A DNA stretch of 64,000 nucleotides from NCBI RefSeq assembly GCF_000159095.1, contig NZ_GG666295.1:60210-124209 (forward strand), given 5' to 3'. The DNA is from Anaerococcus tetradius ATCC 35098 (GTDB lineage: Bacteria; Bacillota; Clostridia; Tissierellales; Peptoniphilaceae). Both the position numbers and the translations under genes were made by a program. Shown in pieces: positions 8,969 to 17,116 of this stretch; within the stretch, counting starts at the first letter, position 1; each line of letters opens with the position of its first letter. The notes beneath the pieces are model-generated. The model saw nothing but the letters and a program-made list of their open reading frames with translations. It made no database searches and had not been told where the DNA came from.

Positions 8969-9649
8969 ATGCAAAAGATATTTGAAACTATATTTGATAT
9001 ATGTTATTTGTCCTTAGCAACATTTGTTGGTCTTAGGATGCTTTATAAAGAAAATAGGAATAGTCAGTATTTCCTTTTTGGGATAATGGCTATTACTCTT
9101 GCAGGTGGAGATAGCTTTCATTTGATTCCTAGGATGATTGCTCTAAATACGACAGGGCTTGGTAACTATAAATTTGCTTTAGGTTTTGGAAAGTTACTTA
9201 CATCTATAACAATGACAGCTTTTTATGTGCTCTTGTATGAAGTATGGGCTAAAAGGTACGAGTTCAAAAGTAAGAATTTAACTTTGTTAGTTTATCTTTT
9301 AGCACTTCTAAGGATTGGTTTGTGTATATTTCCCCAAAATGATTGGTTCAATGGAAGTGGTCCTTTGTCATGGAGAATTTACAGAAATATTCCCTTCCTT
9401 ATCCTAGGTCTTATAATAATATATTTATTTTATAAGATGGCAAGGCAAAGAGGGGATCATAATTTTAGATTTATGTATGTAACTATAATACTAAGTTTTG
9501 CCTTTTATATACCAGTGGTTTTGCTTGAAGATATTTATCCTCTCATTGGATTTTTGATGGTTCCAAAAACCTTGGCCTATGTATGGACGATTTTGATTGG
9601 ATATTTTTCTATGAATAAGGAGAATGAAGATGCAAAAGTACTTAGATAA
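8969..9649 (+). CDS. Seven-helix-like membrane protein under TetR operator
   Basis: I do not recognise a named family. The 226-aa product is hydrophobic throughout, with about seven predicted membrane segments, among them residues 9-22, 33-50, 65-90, 100-118, 135-155 and 165-215. Short basic loops lie between them and a charged tail ends it. AAAGGAG precedes the ATG by a standard distance. It overlaps the next gene by 20 bases and shares the TetR operator, so the two membrane proteins are probably made together and induced by the regulator's ligand. Transport or stress resistance is a guess from context only. Confidence 0.75.
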   Translation: MQKIFETIFDICYLSLATFVGLRMLYKENRNSQYFLFGIMAITLAGGDSFHLIPRMIALNTTGLGNYKFALGFGKLLTSITMTAFYVLLYEVWAKRYEFKSKNLTLLVYLLALLRIGLCIFPQNDWFNGSGPLSWRIYRNIPFLILGLIIIYLFYKMARQRGDHNFRFMYVTIILSFAFYIPVVLLEDIYPLIGFLMVPKTLAYVWTILIGYFSMNKENEDAKVLR

Positions 9650-10046
9650 ATCGATATATTACGCTCTTTTTGCTATGGCAAGTGGAGTATTCTATAGGGA
9701 ATTTACAAAAGTAATGAAGTTTGAAGGAAGGACTTATTTATCAAAAGTCCACCCCCATGTATTTGTGTTAGGAATGTTATTCTATCTAATTATATACCTC
9801 TTGTCATTTAATCTTGATTTTGAGAAAAATCCTAAAATAGATAAGGACCTAATTTATTATAATTTTGGCTTAATATTAAGCATAATAATGATGATGACAA
9901 GGGGAATAATTCAAATTTTATATGTAAACTTAACAAATTTTCAAAATGCAACGATTTCTGGCCTTGCTGGCTTGGGTCATACGATTCTAGCTCTTTCTAT
10001 AATATTAAGCTTGTTTGAATTAAGGAAAATGAAAAAAATTGATTAA
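9630..10046 (+). CDS. DUF2871-like membrane protein
   Basis: A 138-aa protein resembling the DUF2871 family: an early segment with GVFYREFTKVMKF, then THL/HPHVFVLGM-like sequence, and four hydrophobic segments in total. The histidine pair in VHPHVF lies at a membrane edge and could bind metal or haem, although this is speculative. I prefer the ATG at 9630 over one six bases upstream because GGAG (9619-9622) is correctly spaced for it. Its start lies inside the end of the preceding gene. A strong terminator follows. Confidence 0.72.
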   Translation: MQKYLDKSIYYALFAMASGVFYREFTKVMKFEGRTYLSKVHPHVFVLGMLFYLIIYLLSFNLDFEKNPKIDKDLIYYNFGLILSIIMMMTRGIIQILYVNLTNFQNATISGLAGLGHTILALSIILSLFELRKMKKID

Positions 10047-10053
10047 TAATTTC

Positions 10054-10087
10054 AAAAATCTCAGCTCTTAAATTGGCTGGGATTTTT
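10054..10087 (+). terminator. Terminator after the TetR-controlled operon
   Basis: AATCTCAGC pairs with GCTGGGATT (one T-G wobble) around a ten-base loop, flanked by A and T runs. Confidence 0.85.
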
Positions 10088-10217
10088 GCTTATTTGATTT
10101 AAATGTTAAAATCAAACTTGAATAAATTAAAGAACAAATTTAATAAAGTTGAAAGAAAAGCCTATTTTATTTTTCTTCATGATATGTTAAAATAAAAAAA
10201 GGATTAAGGAGGAGAGG

Positions 10218-10997
10218 ATGATTAGCAAATTTTTTAAATTTATTAAAATATCTCTATTTTTAATATTAGTAGTCCTCGCTTTTATTATGATTAGAGATAA
10301 TTTCTTTCCACATAAAATTATAGGAATTGTCCACAATAATCAAAATATTAATGACATCAAGATAGCCACAGGAGATAATAGGGCAATCGTAAATGATATT
10401 GATACAAGTAGGATGGACCTTGATATGTGTAAAAGAAAAATCGATTCTTGCGATGGGGTTATTTTTGCTGGTGGTAATGATTTTGATCCTGATTTATATG
10501 GAGGAGATAGGTCACTTGTTGAAACATATAGTAGGGAAGATGATGATAAGAGTCTTTCTATTCTGGATTATTGTATAGGTCTACAAAAACCTATTCTTGG
10601 AATATGTAGGGGAATGCAGTTAATTAATATTTACTATGGCGGTAGCCTTTATGATGACATTGCTAAACAATTTTCTGATAAGATATGTCATAGAAATAAG
10701 GACAATACCTTAGCCTACCATGATATAAGCATAAGTCCCGATACTAGATTAATGAAAATTGCAAAATCCGATAGGTTGGAAGTTAATTCCTACCATCATG
10801 AGGGTATAAAAGATTTAGGAGATGGCTTAACAGTTAGTGCTAGAAGTGACGATGGTTTGATAGAAGCTATTGAAAATCCTTATTATCCCTATATGATAGG
10901 GGTTCAATGGCATCCAGAGATTAATTACGAAGAAAATGATTTGTCGAAAAGATTGTTAAAGGACTTTATTAAAAATTCAAATGCAGGAAAAAATTAA
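10218..10997 (+). CDS. Membrane-anchored gamma-glutamyl-gamma-aminobutyrate hydrolase-like amidotransferase (peptidase C26)
   Basis: A class I glutamine amidotransferase fold of the PuuD/peptidase C26 type, which cleaves gamma-glutamyl amides. The catalytic triad is visible: Cys130 in LGICRGMQ, with His232 and Glu234 in VQWHPE. Unusually, residues 7-27 form a hydrophobic helix after a basic start, so the 259-aa enzyme is predicted to be anchored in the membrane, perhaps facing outward as a C26-type peptidoglycan or gamma-glutamyl hydrolase. AAGGAGG precedes the ATG. It heads a compact four-gene operon. The substrate is not known. Confidence 0.82.
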   Translation: MISKFFKFIKISLFLILVVLAFIMIRDNFFPHKIIGIVHNNQNINDIKIATGDNRAIVNDIDTSRMDLDMCKRKIDSCDGVIFAGGNDFDPDLYGGDRSLVETYSREDDDKSLSILDYCIGLQKPILGICRGMQLINIYYGGSLYDDIAKQFSDKICHRNKDNTLAYHDISISPDTRLMKIAKSDRLEVNSYHHEGIKDLGDGLTVSARSDDGLIEAIENPYYPYMIGVQWHPEINYEENDLSKRLLKDFIKNSNAGKN

Positions 10998-10999
10998 CG

Positions 11000-11638
11000 A
11001 TGAAATATAACTATGATTATGAAAAAGTAGGGAAGATAGAAAAATTTGATAAAGTTATTCTAATGAGCAAGTCTCCGAGAAGAAGGGACTTGCTTAATTT
11101 TCTAAAGCCAGATGTTTGCTCTATAGAAATTAATGAAAGAGAAATACAAAAGAAATTTATGGACTTATACGCTGATGATTCTTTTTTGCTTATGGCAGGA
11201 AAGACCTGCTGTGAAATAGCCAAGGCTAAATCTCATGTATTTCTAAAAGAGAAAAACTTATATATTTCATCAGACACTATGGTTCTTATGGGAGATAAGA
11301 TTTATGGAAAACCAGCTAACCTTAAAGAAGCTAGATTAATGTTTATGTCTTATTTTGGCAAAAGTCATTATGTAATAAGTGCGGTATGCCTAAGGGAAAA
11401 ATCTTATCTCGATGTATTTTTCAGTCTAGCTGAAGTGAGATTTTGTGATTATTATAAGGAACTTGACCCTTTAATCGAAGATTATCTAATTGAGGAAAAT
11501 GTAGGCGATAAGGCAGGTAGCTATGGGATACAGGACTTAGATCCAAGATTTATTTCTTATATCAATGGCGATATCAATACTATAATTGGTCTACCTGTAA
11601 GTGAGTTAAGTAGAAGAATTTCTGGAGGATATAAGTGA
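11000..11638 (+). CDS. maf: Maf-like nucleoside triphosphate pyrophosphatase
   Basis: Maf proteins hydrolyse non-canonical or modified (d)NTPs to monophosphates. The signature SKSPRR lies at residues 23-28, the catalytic-site SSDTMV with Asp92 at 90-95, and GDKAGSYGIQ is the family's third motif. At 212 aa it carries an N-terminal extension of about 16 residues compared with typical Maf. It begins two bases after the previous stop and overlaps the next start by four (GTGA). It and the following YjjG-like phosphatase form a plausible nucleotide clean-up pair. Confidence 0.88.
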   Translation: MKYNYDYEKVGKIEKFDKVILMSKSPRRRDLLNFLKPDVCSIEINEREIQKKFMDLYADDSFLLMAGKTCCEIAKAKSHVFLKEKNLYISSDTMVLMGDKIYGKPANLKEARLMFMSYFGKSHYVISAVCLREKSYLDVFFSLAEVRFCDYYKELDPLIEDYLIEENVGDKAGSYGIQDLDPRFISYINGDINTIIGLPVSELSRRISGGYK

Positions 11639-12321
11639 TAAAGTATGTTTTGTGGGATATAGATGGAACCCTTCTAAATTTCCATATAGCAGAAGAAAAT
11701 GCAATTAAGGCCTGTTTTTTAGAATATGGACTTGGTAATATTACTTCCGAGATGCTAAAAGACTATAGGGCAATTAACAACAAATATTGGAAGGCACTCG
11801 AAAGGGGAGAAGTAAGTAGGATAGACGTTCTGGAAGGAAGATTTAAAGATTTTTTTAATAAGTATAATATTGACACAAAACTTGCTAAAGACTTTAATAT
11901 CTCCTACCAAAAAAATCTAGGTAAAACTTATGTTTTTAATGATAATGCCTATGAAACAGTTATTAGCCTTAATTGTAAATATGACCAATATGCTGCTAGT
12001 AATGGTTCTCTTATAGCTCAAAGGGGAAAACTTGAAGGAGCGGGACTGGATAAGATTTTCAATGGTGTATTTATATCTGAGCAAATAGGATTCGAGAAAC
12101 CAAGTACAGAGTTTTTTGATTATGTCTTTGAAAAGATAGGGTCTAATAATAAGAGCGAGTATGTGATTATAGGAGATTCTTTGACATCTGATATCCTAGG
12201 TGGTAATCTTTCTGGAATAAAAACCATCTGGTTTAATCCCGACTGCCTAGAAGCTAACAAAGACATCCACTTTGATTATGAGATAAAAAACCTTAAGGAG
12301 GTCTTAGAAATATTGCCATGA
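11635..12321 (+). CDS. HAD-family hydrolase, YjjG-like nucleotidase
   Basis: A haloacid dehalogenase-superfamily phosphatase, 228 aa, most like the YjjG 5'-nucleotidase group that removes phosphate from non-canonical pyrimidine nucleotides. Motif I DIDGTLLNF (catalytic Asp8 and Asp10), a helical cap domain, motif II SNGS, and the Mg2+-binding GDSLTSDI in the C-terminal third are all present. It uses a GTG start at 11635-11637 with GGAGG seven bases upstream. It overlaps maf by four and pepT by four bases. Substrate assignment rests on family resemblance and on its neighbour Maf. Confidence 0.85.
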   Translation: MIKYVLWDIDGTLLNFHIAEENAIKACFLEYGLGNITSEMLKDYRAINNKYWKALERGEVSRIDVLEGRFKDFFNKYNIDTKLAKDFNISYQKNLGKTYVFNDNAYETVISLNCKYDQYAASNGSLIAQRGKLEGAGLDKIFNGVFISEQIGFEKPSTEFFDYVFEKIGSNNKSEYVIIGDSLTSDILGGNLSGIKTIWFNPDCLEANKDIHFDYEIKNLKEVLEILP

Positions 12322-13568
12322 ATATTGATGAAAAATTTATAAAGGAAAAATTATTAGAAAACTTCCTAAATTATCTTAGCATAAGTAGTCAATCTAATGA
12401 AGATAAGCTTGAAATTCCTTCAAGTCAAGGGCAAGTCCTTTTGGCTAAGAAACTTGCTAAGGAGCTTGGGGATTTGGGTCTTAAAGATATAAACATTAAT
12501 GAGTTTTCTGTTCTACAAGCAAGGCTTGAGCCTAGGGGTATTGATGGGGATAAGGCAAAAAAAATAGCTTGGGTATGTCATCTTGATACTGTCGATGTCG
12601 GTTTAAGTGATAAAGTAAATCCACGCCTTATAAGAAATTATGAGGGTGGAGATATTATTTTAAATAGCAAGGAAGATATTAGAATAAAAGCAGAAGATGA
12701 AAAAGATTTAGTTAATTATATCAATGATGATATTATCGTAACTGACGGAAATTCTGTCCTAGGTGCTGATAACAAGGCTGCAATTGCTAATGTCATGACA
12801 GCCCTATGGTATCTTAAAGAAAATCCTAGTATCAGTCATGGAGAAATTTTTATTGCCTTTGTTCCTGATGAAGAGATAGGACTTAGGGGAGTTAGAAAAA
12901 TTGACTTTGATAAATTCGATGTTGACTTTGCTTATACTATCGACTGCTGTAAATTAGGAGAGCTTGTCTATGAAACTTTTAATGCAGCAAGCGGAAGGCT
13001 CAAAATTAAAGGCGTAAGTGCCCATCCTATGGCTAGTAAGGGAAAGTTAGTAAATCCAATCATGATTGCCCATGATTTTATTTCAATGCTTGATAGGGCT
13101 AAGACGCCAGAACATACAGAAAAAAGAGAAGGCTATATTTGGATTACAGATATAAACTCTGATGTTGTTAATTGTGAAATAAAGTTGAATATAAGAAATC
13201 ACGATAAGGAAAAATTCGAAGCAAGCAAGGATTATTTAAGACATATATGTGAAATCCTTAAAACACGCTATAAAAAAGCTAAAATTGAATTAGAAATTGA
13301 AGATGTCTATAGAAATATAATAGATTCAGTAAATGATAAGAACCATGTAGCTATAGATAAGCTTAAAGAAACTTTCGAAAAATTAAAAATTAAGGCAGAA
13401 ATTATTCCTATGAGGGGAGGAACAGATGGGTCATATCTTTCAACTAGAAATATACTAACCCCTAATTACTTTACTGGAGCTCATAATTTTCATTCAAACA
13501 AAGAATTTTTGCCGATGAATTCTTTTTATAAGTCATTTCTTGTAACCCTTAATTTAATGAGAATATGA
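12318..13568 (+). CDS. pepT: Peptidase T (aminotripeptidase)
   Basis: A dizinc exopeptidase of the M20B group that removes the N-terminal residue from tripeptides. At 416 aa it has the family length. Zinc and catalytic motifs are in place: HLDTVD near residue 92, GADNKAAI, PDEEIGLRG, TIDC and a C-terminal GAHNFHSNKEF. This suits an organism living on peptides. It overlaps the HAD gene by four bases and is the last gene of the operon; the AAGGAGG at 12295-12301 is far from the ATG, so coupled translation is likely. Confidence 0.95.
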   Translation: MNIDEKFIKEKLLENFLNYLSISSQSNEDKLEIPSSQGQVLLAKKLAKELGDLGLKDININEFSVLQARLEPRGIDGDKAKKIAWVCHLDTVDVGLSDKVNPRLIRNYEGGDIILNSKEDIRIKAEDEKDLVNYINDDIIVTDGNSVLGADNKAAIANVMTALWYLKENPSISHGEIFIAFVPDEEIGLRGVRKIDFDKFDVDFAYTIDCCKLGELVYETFNAASGRLKIKGVSAHPMASKGKLVNPIMIAHDFISMLDRAKTPEHTEKREGYIWITDINSDVVNCEIKLNIRNHDKEKFEASKDYLRHICEILKTRYKKAKIELEIEDVYRNIIDSVNDKNHVAIDKLKETFEKLKIKAEIIPMRGGTDGSYLSTRNILTPNYFTGAHNFHSNKEFLPMNSFYKSFLVTLNLMRI

Positions 13569-13637
13569 AAAACATAGAAATTTATTTGCAAAAAGGGTAT
13601 ATTAAGAAAGTAACTCAAAATGTTTTTAGGAGGAAAT

Positions 13638-13715
13638 ATGGATAAAAGTGGGCCCAAACTGAGGCTTAAAATCAAAATAGCTAATTGGGGATACTTTGTC
13701 TGTAGCCTCGATTAG
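13638..13715 (+). CDS. Candidate 25-residue leader peptide ahead of mgtE
   Basis: A small reading frame beginning MDKSGPKLRLKIK and ending YFVCSLD, with stop TAG at 13713-13715. It has a textbook ribosome site AGGAGG at 13628-13633, as good as any in the window. Its stop codon lies inside the hairpin arm ATTAGC (13711-13716), which faces the mgtE ribosome site, so ribosomes here could control mgtE expression. No signal sequence or known motif is present; the peptide is basic in its first half. It may be a regulatory leader, a small membrane-associated peptide or chance. Confidence 0.45.
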   Translation: MDKSGPKLRLKIKIANWGYFVCSLD

Positions 13716-13731
13716 CAAAAGCTAATGGAGG
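13661..13731 (+). promoter_or_regulatory. Structured mgtE leader with mutually exclusive pairings
   Basis: Three complementary pairs can be seen. GAGGCT (13661-13666) pairs with AGCCTC (13704-13709). ATTAGC (13711-13716) can pair either with GCTAAT at 13680-13685, which would make an H-type pseudoknot with the first stem, or with GCTAAT at 13721-13726, a tight AAAA-loop hairpin that abuts the mgtE ribosome site GGAGG (13727-13731). The alternatives suggest a switch. The sequence lacks the conserved M-box core, so a known Mg2+ riboswitch is not supported. Confidence 0.45.
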
Positions 13732-13736
13732 TATAA

Positions 13737-15062
13737 ATGAGCGAAAAAAATTATAACGTAGAAAGACTCGCGAAGATTAAAGAGACAATCAACAAGATGG
13801 ATCCTGTTGATATTGCAGATAAACTTGAAATTCTTCCAGAAAAAGATGTGGCGATTTGGATAAAGCTACTAAATAAAGACTTATTAGCAGATACTTTTAC
13901 AGAATTAAGGCCTGAAAATAAGGCTAGAATAGTAAATATTCTTTCTGAATCTAGCATTAAGGATTTGGTAAGAGACTTAGACGAAGACGAATTAGTAGAT
14001 ACCTTACAAGAGCTACCTGCTAATATCACAAAAAAATTAATGGACTTTCACATTGATAAGGACAGAAGGAAAGTTGTAAATGAACTTTTGGGCTACCCTA
14101 AAGAATCTGTCGGTTCGATAATGACTGTAAACTTCCTATCAGTGAAAGAAAATTTAACCCCTAAACAAGCCCTTGATAAAATCATGGCATCACAGCTCGA
14201 TGCAGAAAAGCTTGAACAAATATGGATAACCAACCAATCCTTAGTCCTTTTGGGCTTTGTTTATATAGCCGATATAATAAGATACCAAGACAAAAGTCTA
14301 AATGAGCTATTGACAAGTATAAGTGCAACAGTAAGTCCCTATGAGGACCAAGAGGTCGTTGCAAAACTATCTTACAAATATGACCTAGGAGAAGTCCCAG
14401 TCGTTGATTCAGAAAATAGGCTAATAGGAATAGTACCAGCAGAAGATGTAATTGATGTAGCTCATGATGAGTTCCAAGAAGATATTTCTAACATAACAGG
14501 TATTTCAGATCAATCAGAATCATACTTAAACGAATCTAGCTTCAAAATTGCTAAGGCTAGGACAACTTGGTTGATAATATGTCTACTAACAGCAACTATG
14601 ACAGGTTTCATAATTCATAGATATGAAAATCTTTTGGCAAGTGCCGTTGTCCTAACAGCATACATACCTATGCTGATGGATTCAGGTGGTAATGCAGGAA
14701 GTCAAGCTTCTACAACAGTAATCACTTCACTTTACAGTGGAGAGATTGGCATCAAAGATTTCTTTAAAGTTATAATCAAGGAGGCAAGCATAGGAATCAT
14801 AACTGGATTAATCTTAGTTATTGTAAATTTCCTAAGGCTGATGATAATGGATAGGGCAGCCATAGCTGTAAATCTTACCGTATCTCTTACCCTTCTATTG
14901 ACAATAATATTTTCTAAAGTTATGGGAGGAATCCTACCAATTATAGCTGAAAAATGTAAAATAGACCCAACCGTAATGGCTGGACCACTTATAACAACAA
15001 TTGTAGATACTCTTGTATTGTTAATCTATTTTGAAGTAGCTTCATTGATGTTAGGCTTGTAA
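13737..15062 (+). CDS. mgtE: Magnesium transporter MgtE
   Basis: A Mg2+-gated Mg2+ channel/transporter in the cell membrane, 441 aa, close to the usual 450. The order is an N-terminal helical superfamily domain (about 1-130, rich in acidic residues such as DLDEDELVDTLQEL), two CBS domains (about 135-255), a connecting helix, and five membrane segments from about 280 onward. The pore-region signature MDSGGNAGSQASTT is present. GGAGG is five bases before the ATG. The unusual upstream leader suggests expression control in addition to the protein's own Mg2+ gating. Confidence 0.95.
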   Translation: MSEKNYNVERLAKIKETINKMDPVDIADKLEILPEKDVAIWIKLLNKDLLADTFTELRPENKARIVNILSESSIKDLVRDLDEDELVDTLQELPANITKKLMDFHIDKDRRKVVNELLGYPKESVGSIMTVNFLSVKENLTPKQALDKIMASQLDAEKLEQIWITNQSLVLLGFVYIADIIRYQDKSLNELLTSISATVSPYEDQEVVAKLSYKYDLGEVPVVDSENRLIGIVPAEDVIDVAHDEFQEDISNITGISDQSESYLNESSFKIAKARTTWLIICLLTATMTGFIIHRYENLLASAVVLTAYIPMLMDSGGNAGSQASTTVITSLYSGEIGIKDFFKVIIKEASIGIITGLILVIVNFLRLMIMDRAAIAVNLTVSLTLLLTIIFSKVMGGILPIIAEKCKIDPTVMAGPLITTIVDTLVLLIYFEVASLMLGL

Positions 15063-15067
15063 TAATA

Positions 15068-15090
15068 GACCACGAATTTCGTGGTCTTTT
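15068..15090 (+). terminator. Terminator after mgtE
   Basis: GACCACGA pairs perfectly with TCGTGGTC across ATT and is followed by TTTT. Confidence 0.92.
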
Positions 15091-15193
15091 CTTATAATTA
15101 TAAACATAAAAACTTTTATAAATTATAAAAGCGCATAAAATCAATGCTTAAATAAAAGTAGATAAATAATTATAAAAATAAATGAAAAATAAT

Positions 15194-15221
15194 TTGACAT
15201 CAAAAAATTAGGTGCTATAAT
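15194..15221 (+). promoter_or_regulatory. Promoter of the first liv T-box
   Basis: TTGACA at 15194-15199 and TATAAT at 15216-15221 with a 16-base spacer; a TG two bases before the -10 adds extended -10 character. Transcription should start near 15228. Confidence 0.85.
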
Positions 15222-15227
15222 ACAACT

Positions 15228-15485
15228 AACAAGAAAAAGCAATGAAGTGGAAGAGTAATTTAGACTTTTTTTTAAGAGAGGTATCGCTTGCTGTAAGATA
15301 CTAGAAAGTCGTAATGAAAATCACCATTAAGCTGACATTCGATATGTAGATTGATCCGGTAGCTCCCGTTATAGGGCTATTCATTTATTTGATATGAGAG
15401 CATCGAACGATGAAGAAGAGTGGTACCGCGAAGTTGTTTTCCTTCGTCTCTTTGGCTATTTGCTAGAGCAGGCGAAGGTTTTTTC
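15228..15485 (+). promoter_or_regulatory. T-box riboswitch, predicted isoleucine specifier
   Basis: A classic T-box leader: stem I with the AGAGAG loop and GTAAGATAC element, then the conserved AGTGGTACCGCG (15419-15430) that binds the tRNA acceptor end, followed by a terminator whose arms are CCTTCG (15441-15446) and CGAAGG (15473-15478) and a T run. By alignment with the second T-box, the specifier is ATC at 15320-15322 (flanked by GAAA and ACC), an isoleucine codon. Uncharged tRNA-Ile would stabilise the antiterminator and switch on the downstream binding-protein gene. Confidence 0.9.
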
Positions 15486-15508
15486 TTAATAAAATAGGAG
15501 GAATTAAT

Positions 15509-16678
15509 ATGTTAAAGAAAAAATTTGGATTAATGGCACTTATAGCCTTGTTTGCATTTTCATCTTGCGGAAATAAAGATAAGGCTTCTGATGGTAAAGC
15601 AAGTGAAGATAGTAAGGTTATTAAATTAGGAAATTCTGGACCTCTTACTGGACCTTTATCAGTCTATGGTAAGACTTGCCAAAATGGTATCCAACTTGCT
15701 ATAGATGAAATAAATAAAAATGGAGGAATAGACGGCAAACAAGTTGAATGGACAGGTCTTGATGATAAGGGCGAGATTACAGAAGCTGTTACAAATTATA
15801 ACAAACTAATGGAAGATAAAGTAAATGCTATTTTAGGCGGAATTCCATCTAAACCAACTCTTGCTATGGCAGAATCTGCAGCCAAAGATGAGATTGTTTA
15901 CATAACACCAACTGGAACTCAGGCTAATATTACTGAAGGAAAAGATAATGTCTTTAGAGTTTGTTTTACAGATCCTTTCCAAGGTGAAGTGCTTGCTAAT
16001 TTTGCAGCTGATAAATTAAAGGCTAAAAAGCTAGCTATTCTAAGAAATCAATCATCAGATTATTCTATGGGTGTAGCTGATGTCTTCAAAGAAACAGCTA
16101 AAAAGGCAGGCATGGAAGTTGTTGCGGATGAATCTTATGGCGACAATGACACAGACTTCAAGGCTCAACTTACAAAGATAAAATCTGAAAATGTAGATGT
16201 ATTATTAATCCCTGACTACTATGAAAAAGTAGCCCTAATATCTTCTCAAGTAAGAGATTCAGGTATCAAGGCAACCCTATTGGGAGCTGACGGTTGGGAT
16301 GGTGTTTTATCAGTAATGGATCAATCATCATTTAAGGATGTAGAAGGTTCTTATTTCTCAAACCAATTCAGTCTTGATGATCCATCAGAAAAATGTCAAA
16401 AATTCATAAAAGACTACAAGGAAAAATATAAAGAAGATCCAACTACCTTCGCAGCTGAAGGTTATGACACAGTTTATTTATATAAACAAGCTGTAGAAGA
16501 AGCAAAGACTACTAAGTGGGATGAAGTCGTAAAGGCATTAAAGAATATCAAATTTGATGGTATAACAGGTTCTTTCAAATTTGATGAAAATAATAACCCA
16601 AGAAAAACTGCTAAAATCATCAAAATAGATGGTGGAAAGTATAAATTTGATTCAGAAGTGGAAGCTAAAGAAAAATAA
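15509..16678 (+). CDS. livJ: Branched-chain amino-acid ABC transporter binding lipoprotein 1
   Basis: A periplasmic-binding-protein type I (LivJ-like) lipoprotein that captures extracellular amino acids for the LivHMGF transporter. The 389-aa product has a lipoprotein signal peptide with lipobox FSSC (Cys20), a short polar linker, then IKLGNSGPLTGPLSVYG typical of the Leu/Ile/Val-binding family and a two-lobe domain to the end. AGGAGG precedes the ATG. It lies behind the Ile-type T-box, with its own promoter; the transporter genes follow the second copy. It is clearly paralogous to the next binding protein along its length. Isoleucine preference is inferred from the leader only. Confidence 0.93.
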   Translation: MLKKKFGLMALIALFAFSSCGNKDKASDGKASEDSKVIKLGNSGPLTGPLSVYGKTCQNGIQLAIDEINKNGGIDGKQVEWTGLDDKGEITEAVTNYNKLMEDKVNAILGGIPSKPTLAMAESAAKDEIVYITPTGTQANITEGKDNVFRVCFTDPFQGEVLANFAADKLKAKKLAILRNQSSDYSMGVADVFKETAKKAGMEVVADESYGDNDTDFKAQLTKIKSENVDVLLIPDYYEKVALISSQVRDSGIKATLLGADGWDGVLSVMDQSSFKDVEGSYFSNQFSLDDPSEKCQKFIKDYKEKYKEDPTTFAAEGYDTVYLYKQAVEEAKTTKWDEVVKALKNIKFDGITGSFKFDENNNPRKTAKIIKIDGGKYKFDSEVEAKEK

Positions 16679-16786
16679 GAGAGTGAATAAGTAGTTCTAT
16701 AAATATTGGAAAATGAAGATTACGAAGTAATTTAAAAAGAAAAATAAAAATTATACAAATTTTGGTATTATTATATGAAAATCCTA

Positions 16787-16815
16787 TTGACAAATCGAAA
16801 TTAGGGGACTATAAT
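16787..16815 (+). promoter_or_regulatory. Promoter of the second liv T-box
   Basis: TTGACA (16787-16792) and TATAAT (16810-16815) with a 17-base spacer, a perfect sigma-A consensus. Transcription should start near 16822. No obvious terminator ends the preceding gene between 16679 and 16786. Confidence 0.88.
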
Positions 16816-16821
16816 CATAAA

Positions 16822-17093
16822 AAGCAATGAAGTGGAGCAGTATAATAAGCTTATTTTACAGAGAGGTATCGTTAGCTGGAAGATACTAAATAATTTATTA
16901 GAAACTAGCCACCAAGCCGAATGCTGAAATAATAGTAGGCATATCCGGGAACTCCCGTTATAGAGTTATTCATTAATTTGAGCAGAGTGCATCGAACGAT
17001 GAAGAAGAGTGGTACCGCGGAGATGGTTTTAAATACATATAATAATACCCTTCGTCTCTTCTACCTATGGTAGAAAGAGACGGGGGTTTTTTT
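16822..17093 (+). promoter_or_regulatory. T-box riboswitch, predicted leucine specifier
   Basis: A second T-box with the same architecture: GAAGTGG start, AGAGAG loop, AAGATACT element, AGTGGTACCGCGG (17008-17020) and a long terminator with arms CGTCTCTT-CTACC and GGTAGAAAGAGACG ending in seven T. Aligning GAAA-NNN-12 bases with the first T-box places the specifier at CTA (16905-16907), a leucine codon. It controls binding protein 2 and probably the whole livHMGF operon. Confidence 0.9.
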
Positions 17094-17116
17094 CTACCGA
17101 AATTTGGAGGAAAAAA

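Noticed and set aside
13600-13736. M-box (ykoK) or other known Mg2+ riboswitch in the mgtE leader
   Set aside because: Only a GAGGCT segment recalls the M-box; the conserved peripheral stems and the usual leader length (about 160 bases of core) are absent, so it was reported as an unassigned structure.
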